Origin: QNFN01 sp033722135
Lineage (GTDB): Bacteria > Pseudomonadota > Gammaproteobacteria > QNFN01
DNA length: 20,192 bases
Assembly (NCBI GenBank): GCA_033722135.1
Contig: JAWVZO010000027.1
Coordinates: forward strand, 1-20,192
Direction of reading: 5' to 3'
The notes under the pieces were generated by a model. That model did not search any database and was not told where the DNA came from. It was given only the letters and a program-made list of their open reading frames with translations. Made by a program: the position numbers and the translations under genes. Positions 16,707 through 20,192 of the stretch are shown here, piece after piece (the stretch's first letter is position 1; the number at the start of each line of letters is the position of its first letter).

Positions 16707-17777
16707 ATGCCCACGATCGTGATCGTCGATGACCAGTCGACCGGGCGCCGGCTTCTGGCCGAGCTGATGCGCCAGGTCGACAGCGACGTGCGGGTCGTCG
16801 ATTTCGACGACGCGGAGCACGCGCTCGACTGGGCCCGCGGGGAAGTGGGCGACCTGGTCCTGACCGACTACAAGATGCCGGGCATCGACGGCGTCGAGTT
16901 CACCCGGCGACTGCGTCGCCTCGACGGCTACGGCGAGGTCCCGGTGGTGATGATCACCATCGTCGAGGACAGGTCGATCCTCTACGAGGCGCTCGAGGCG
17001 GGGGCCACCGATTTCCTGACCAAGCCGCTCGACCACTTCGAGTGCCTGGCGCGCTGCCGCAACCTGCTGACCATGCGCCGCCAGCAGAAGATCATCGCCG
17101 ACCGGGCCGCCTGGCTCGAGCAGCAGGTCCGTCTCGCCACCCACCAGATCCTGCAGCGGGAACGCGAGACCCTGCTGCGCCTGGCGCGCGCGGGCGAGCA
17201 CCGCGACGAGGACACCGGCAACCACGTCCTGCGCGTGGCCCAGTACTCCCGCCTGATCGCCGAGGGGCTCGGCCTGCCCGAGGCGGAGTGCGAGATCATC
17301 GAGTGCGCCGCGCCCATGCACGACATCGGCAAGGTCGGCATCTCCGACACCATCCTGCTGAAGAACGGACGCCATACCGAGACCGAGCGCGAGGTGATGA
17401 AGCGTCACTCCCAGATCGGTTACGAGATCCTCAAGGACAGCCCGTCGAAGTACCTGCAGAGCGGGGCGGTCGTCGCGCTGAACCACCACGAGCGCTACGA
17501 CGGCGGCGGCTACCCGCGTGGCCTGCGCGGCGACGCGATCCCGTTGATGGCGCGCATCGTCGCCGTGGCGGACGTCTACGACGCGCTGACCTGCGTTCGG
17601 CCCTACAAGAGGGCGTGGCCCGTGGACCAGGCCTTCGACCTGCTCGTCGACGAGCGGGGCAGGCATTTCGATCCCGGCTGCGTCGACCTCTTCCTCGATC
17701 ATCGCGAGCGCGTGCTCGAGATCCAGGAGCGCCTGGCCGACGTCTTCCCCGACCTCCCGCAAGACGGCACCGGCTGA
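16707..17777 (+). CDS. rpfG: RpfG-like response regulator with HD-GYP cyclic-di-GMP phosphodiesterase domain
   Basis: The 356-residue protein is a two-domain response regulator. The receiver (1-~120) has acidic Asp8/Asp9, phosphoacceptor Asp54 in LVLTDYKMPG, Thr84 and Lys106 in LTKPLD. A linker helix (~125-160) leads to the HD-GYP domain with MHDIGKVG (His205-Asp206), HHERYDGGGYPRGLRGD (260-276, GYP at 268-270) and VADVYDALT (288-295). HD-GYP enzymes hydrolyse cyclic-di-GMP. The catalytic residues visible are all present, so activity is likely. AGGAGG at 16697-16702 supports the ATG at 16707. The sensor kinase gene begins four bases after its stop, so the two are a cognate pair. In Xanthomonas RpfG acts with RpfC in DSF cell-density signalling. 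The symbol rests on the pairing and domain layout. Confidence 0.9.
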   Translation: MPTIVIVDDQSTGRRLLAELMRQVDSDVRVVDFDDAEHALDWARGEVGDLVLTDYKMPGIDGVEFTRRLRRLDGYGEVPVVMITIVEDRSILYEALEAGATDFLTKPLDHFECLARCRNLLTMRRQQKIIADRAAWLEQQVRLATHQILQRERETLLRLARAGEHRDEDTGNHVLRVAQYSRLIAEGLGLPEAECEIIECAAPMHDIGKVGISDTILLKNGRHTETEREVMKRHSQIGYEILKDSPSKYLQSGAVVALNHHERYDGGGYPRGLRGDAIPLMARIVAVADVYDALTCVRPYKRAWPVDQAFDLLVDERGRHFDPGCVDLFLDHRERVLEIQERLADVFPDLPQDGTG

Positions 17778-17781
17778 ACGC

Positions 17782-20192
17782 ATGGAAGCCCCGAGCGGTC
17801 GCCTCGCGCGCCTGGCCGCGACATTCCGTGGGCGCCAGGACAGCGAGCACGAGCAGGCGCTGATCCGCATCGTGCTCGGCCTGCTGGTGATCAGCTACCT
17901 GGTCGGCGCGGTGCTCGTCGACCGCACGGTGGACGGCACCGAGCGGGCGCTGCTCCTCGCCGTGGTGCTGTTCCTCGCCGGCGCGTTCGCCATCGTCGGC
18001 TGGATCATCCGCGACCCGCTGCCCTCGCCGGTGCGGCGGCTGGCCGGGATGGTGCTCGACTTCGGCGCGACCAGCGTGGCCCTCTACCTGGCCGGCGAAC
18101 CCGCGACGCCGCTCTACGGGGTCTACCTCTGGGTGGTGGTCGGCAACGGCTTCCGCTACGGCACGCGCTACCTCTACCTGGCCACGGCGCTGAGCCTGGC
18201 CGGTTTCGGCACGGTGATCCTGACGAGCGATTTCTGGGGCAGGCACCAGGTGCTCGCGGCCGGCCTGCTGGTGACCCTGCTGGTGCTGCCGTTCTACATC
18301 GCCACGCTGATCCGCCGCCTCGAGGAGGCCGTGGAGAAGGCCCGCCTGGCCAGCGAGGCGAAGAGCCGCTTCGTCGCCAACATGAGCCACGAGATGCGCA
18401 CGCCGCTGAACGGCGTCATCGGCATGTCCGACCTGCTGATGGAGACCCGGCTGTCCAGCGAGCAGAAGGACTTCGCGCGGACCATCCAGGCCTCGGCGCG
18501 GACCCTGCTGTCGCTGATCGACAAGGTGCTCGACCTCGCCCGGATCGAGGCCGAGAAGGTCGAGATCACCCGGGTCGACTTCGACCTGCACGCCCTGGTG
18601 AACACGACCGCGCGGATGCTGGCGCCGCAGGCCGCCGCCAAGGGGCTCGATTTCCAGGTGCACATCAATCCCAAGACCCCGTTCCTGTGCCACGGCGACG
18701 CGCAGCACCTCCGCCAGGTGCTGATCAACCTCGTCGGCAACGCCATCAAGTTCACCGAATCCGGCGGCATCGAGATCCGCGTCTCGCCGATGCTCGAGAG
18801 CGACACCGAGGTCACGGTCTGTTTCGAGGTCGTCGACAGCGGCGTGGGCATCCCGCCCGAGGCGCGCGCCCACGTCTTCGAGAGCTTCACGCAGGCCGAC
18901 GAGACCACGACGCGGCGCTTCGGCGGCACCGGCCTCGGCACGACCATCGCCCGCCAGCTGGTCGAGCGCCTCGGCGGGCGCATCGGCTTCGACAGCGAGG
19001 TGGGCCGGGGCACGGTGTTCTGGTTCGAGCTGCCGCTTGGCAAGCAGGCGGCGGACCGTGGCCTCCAGGAGAGCCGGCTCGAGACGACGCGCGTCCTGCT
19101 GCTCGCCGTGGGGGCCGGCGATCTCGTCACGGCGCTGGAGAGCTGGGGTATCGAGCCCACGGTGGTGCAGAGCAGCGCGGAGGCGTTCGCCGCGCTCTCC
19201 GATGGCCTGCGCGGGAACCGGCCCTACCAGATCGTGCTGATCGAGGGCTCGGCCCTCGACTTCTCGTCGCTCGAATTCGCGAGCATGCTGCGCGACGGGG
19301 GGCGATACGACCCGGTTTCCGCCATTCTCGTCGGGCCGGCGACGGAGACCCCCGTCGACGCGTTGCTGCACGCCGGGTACTCCTCGGTCCTGGAACGGCC
19401 GCTCGACAAGCGGCTGCTCTACAACGCGCTGCATGCCGCGCGCACTGAGCACGAGCCTCCCGAAGGCGTGGTGCAGCTCGCCGAGCGGTTGCAGCCGCCC
19501 GCGTCACCCCGGCGCCCTCTCGACATCGCGCTCGCCGAGGACAACCCGACCAACCAGAAGGTGCTGTCCCTGATTCTCGAGCGGGCCGGCCACCGGGTGC
19601 GCCTGGCCGGCAACGGCGAGCAGCTGCTGGACCTGCTCGAGGCGGACCGTTTCGACCTGGTGGTCGCCGACATCCAGATGCCCGAGATGGGCGGGCTCGA
19701 GGCGCTGCGCCTGCACCGCGTGATCGACGCCGGCCAGGCCCATACCCCCTGGCTGGTGCTCTCGGCCAACGCCACGCGCGAGGCGCGGGAAGAGGCGTTC
19801 AGCGCGGGCGCCGATGCGTACCTGAGCAAGCCGGTCGATAACGCCACGCTGCTCGAGACGATCGCCGGCCTGGTCGCCGATGGGTCGGCGCCGGACCGCG
19901 CGGGACCGCCCGCGGCGGAACCCGTTGCGGCGCCGCCCGATGCGGAGGCCTCGCCCGAGCTGCTCGAGGAACACGTCCTCGAACACATCGAGAAGCTCGG
20001 CGGGGGCGAGCGCTTCCTGGCCGACCTCTTCGAGGGGTTCCTCGACGACGCCCGTGAACTCCAGACCACGGTGGTCAGGGAGGTGACCGCCGGGCAGCTC
20101 AACCAGGCCCGCGATGCGCTGCACGCGCTGCGCGGTTCGGCCGGGAGCGTCGGCGCCCAGGGCATCTTCGAGGCGTGCGGCCGCCTCTCCGA
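17782..20192 (+). CDS. rpfC: RpfC-like hybrid sensor histidine kinase (3' truncated by window)
   Basis: The frame is open from ATG 17782 to the right edge (803 codons, no stop). Five or six membrane segments fill residues ~28-176. The kinase core has His203 in NMSHEMRTPLNGVIGMSDLL, an N box with NLVGNAIKFTES (~316-327), G1 VDSGVGIP (351-358) and G2 FGGTGLGTTIARQL. A degenerate receiver-like module spans ~436-553, with Glu488 at the phospho-Asp place and Arg539-Pro in place of Lys-Pro. A true receiver follows (579-697; LAEDNPTNQ, Asp630 in VVADIQMPEMGG, LSKPVD). Then comes an HPt domain (from ~723) with His781 in ALHALRGSAGSVGA. This supports a phosphorelay His203-Asp630-His781-RpfG Asp54. The classical X. 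campestris RpfC lacks the extra receiver and is shorter (about 726). It begins four bases after rpfG. Confidence 0.88.
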   Translation, partial: MEAPSGRLARLAATFRGRQDSEHEQALIRIVLGLLVISYLVGAVLVDRTVDGTERALLLAVVLFLAGAFAIVGWIIRDPLPSPVRRLAGMVLDFGATSVALYLAGEPATPLYGVYLWVVVGNGFRYGTRYLYLATALSLAGFGTVILTSDFWGRHQVLAAGLLVTLLVLPFYIATLIRRLEEAVEKARLASEAKSRFVANMSHEMRTPLNGVIGMSDLLMETRLSSEQKDFARTIQASARTLLSLIDKVLDLARIEAEKVEITRVDFDLHALVNTTARMLAPQAAAKGLDFQVHINPKTPFLCHGDAQHLRQVLINLVGNAIKFTESGGIEIRVSPMLESDTEVTVCFEVVDSGVGIPPEARAHVFESFTQADETTTRRFGGTGLGTTIARQLVERLGGRIGFDSEVGRGTVFWFELPLGKQAADRGLQESRLETTRVLLLAVGAGDLVTALESWGIEPTVVQSSAEAFAALSDGLRGNRPYQIVLIEGSALDFSSLEFASMLRDGGRYDPVSAILVGPATETPVDALLHAGYSSVLERPLDKRLLYNALHAARTEHEPPEGVVQLAERLQPPASPRRPLDIALAEDNPTNQKVLSLILERAGHRVRLAGNGEQLLDLLEADRFDLVVADIQMPEMGGLEALRLHRVIDAGQAHTPWLVLSANATREAREEAFSAGADAYLSKPVDNATLLETIAGLVADGSAPDRAGPPAAEPVAAPPDAEASPELLEEHVLEHIEKLGGGERFLADLFEGFLDDARELQTTVVREVTAGQLNQARDALHALRGSAGSVGAQGIFEACGRLS

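Noticed and set aside
15351..17870. An 839-codon open frame on the minus strand
   Set aside because: It lies opposite the well-supported methyltransferase and rpfG genes and its translation has no recognisable domain; shadow of GC-rich coding.
17431..19452. A 673-codon open frame on the minus strand
   Set aside because: Antisense to rpfG/rpfC, which show complete kinase and HD-GYP motifs. The translation is low complexity.

Overview
The window is a very GC-rich, densely coding bacterial chromosome segment. The order gltB-gltD-hemE, a FolM-type pteridine reductase, a BipA/TypA GTPase, a short-type ArgC and an RpfG/RpfC signalling pair together suggest a high-GC gammaproteobacterium, possibly Ectothiorhodospiraceae-like or a relative. 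That placement is inferred from gene content only. No rRNA, tRNA, CRISPR array, intact insertion sequence or phage gene was seen. No gene-free stretch exceeds 300 bases.

Layout. Bases 1-4164 hold a forward cluster: the 3' end of gltB, then gltD (ammonia assimilation) and hemE (heme synthesis). Bases 4219-5345 hold a reverse two-gene unit, dtd and a translationally coupled membrane-anchored protein of unknown function. Bases 5478-7093 are a small-gene region: an encapsulated-ferritin-like protein (EncFtn) without a visible encapsulin, two small membrane proteins (one DUF2892) and a 185-residue membrane-anchored protein. Bases 7222-9047 hold an ECF sigma factor with its translationally coupled membrane anti-sigma factor, followed by a convergent gene for a small exported protein. 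Bases 9092-11912 are reverse housekeeping genes (argC, typA). Bases 11959-14580 encode a large predicted lipoprotein with seven calcium-binding VCBS/FG-GAP repeats and an ASPIC/UnbV domain. It is followed by convergent folM and a divergent MidA/NDUFAF7-type methyltransferase. The window ends with an HD-GYP response regulator (RpfG-like) and a hybrid histidine kinase (RpfC-like) that runs off the right edge.

How genes work together. The sharpest non-coding signal is a shared motif, GGAATA, 16 bases, then GTT. It lies upstream of the ECF sigma gene and, on the other strand, upstream of the 81-residue exported protein gene. This suggests an autoregulated sigma/anti-sigma switch with that exported protein in its regulon. 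The motif also places the sigma transcript start so close to the upstream ATGs that it favours the internal ATG at 7298. A second signal is an AT-rich triple half-site overlapping the start point of a good sigma-70-like promoter before the DUF2892 gene, which looks like a repressor operator. RpfG and RpfC form a phosphorelay predicted to control cyclic-di-GMP; no rpfF (DSF synthase) is visible here.
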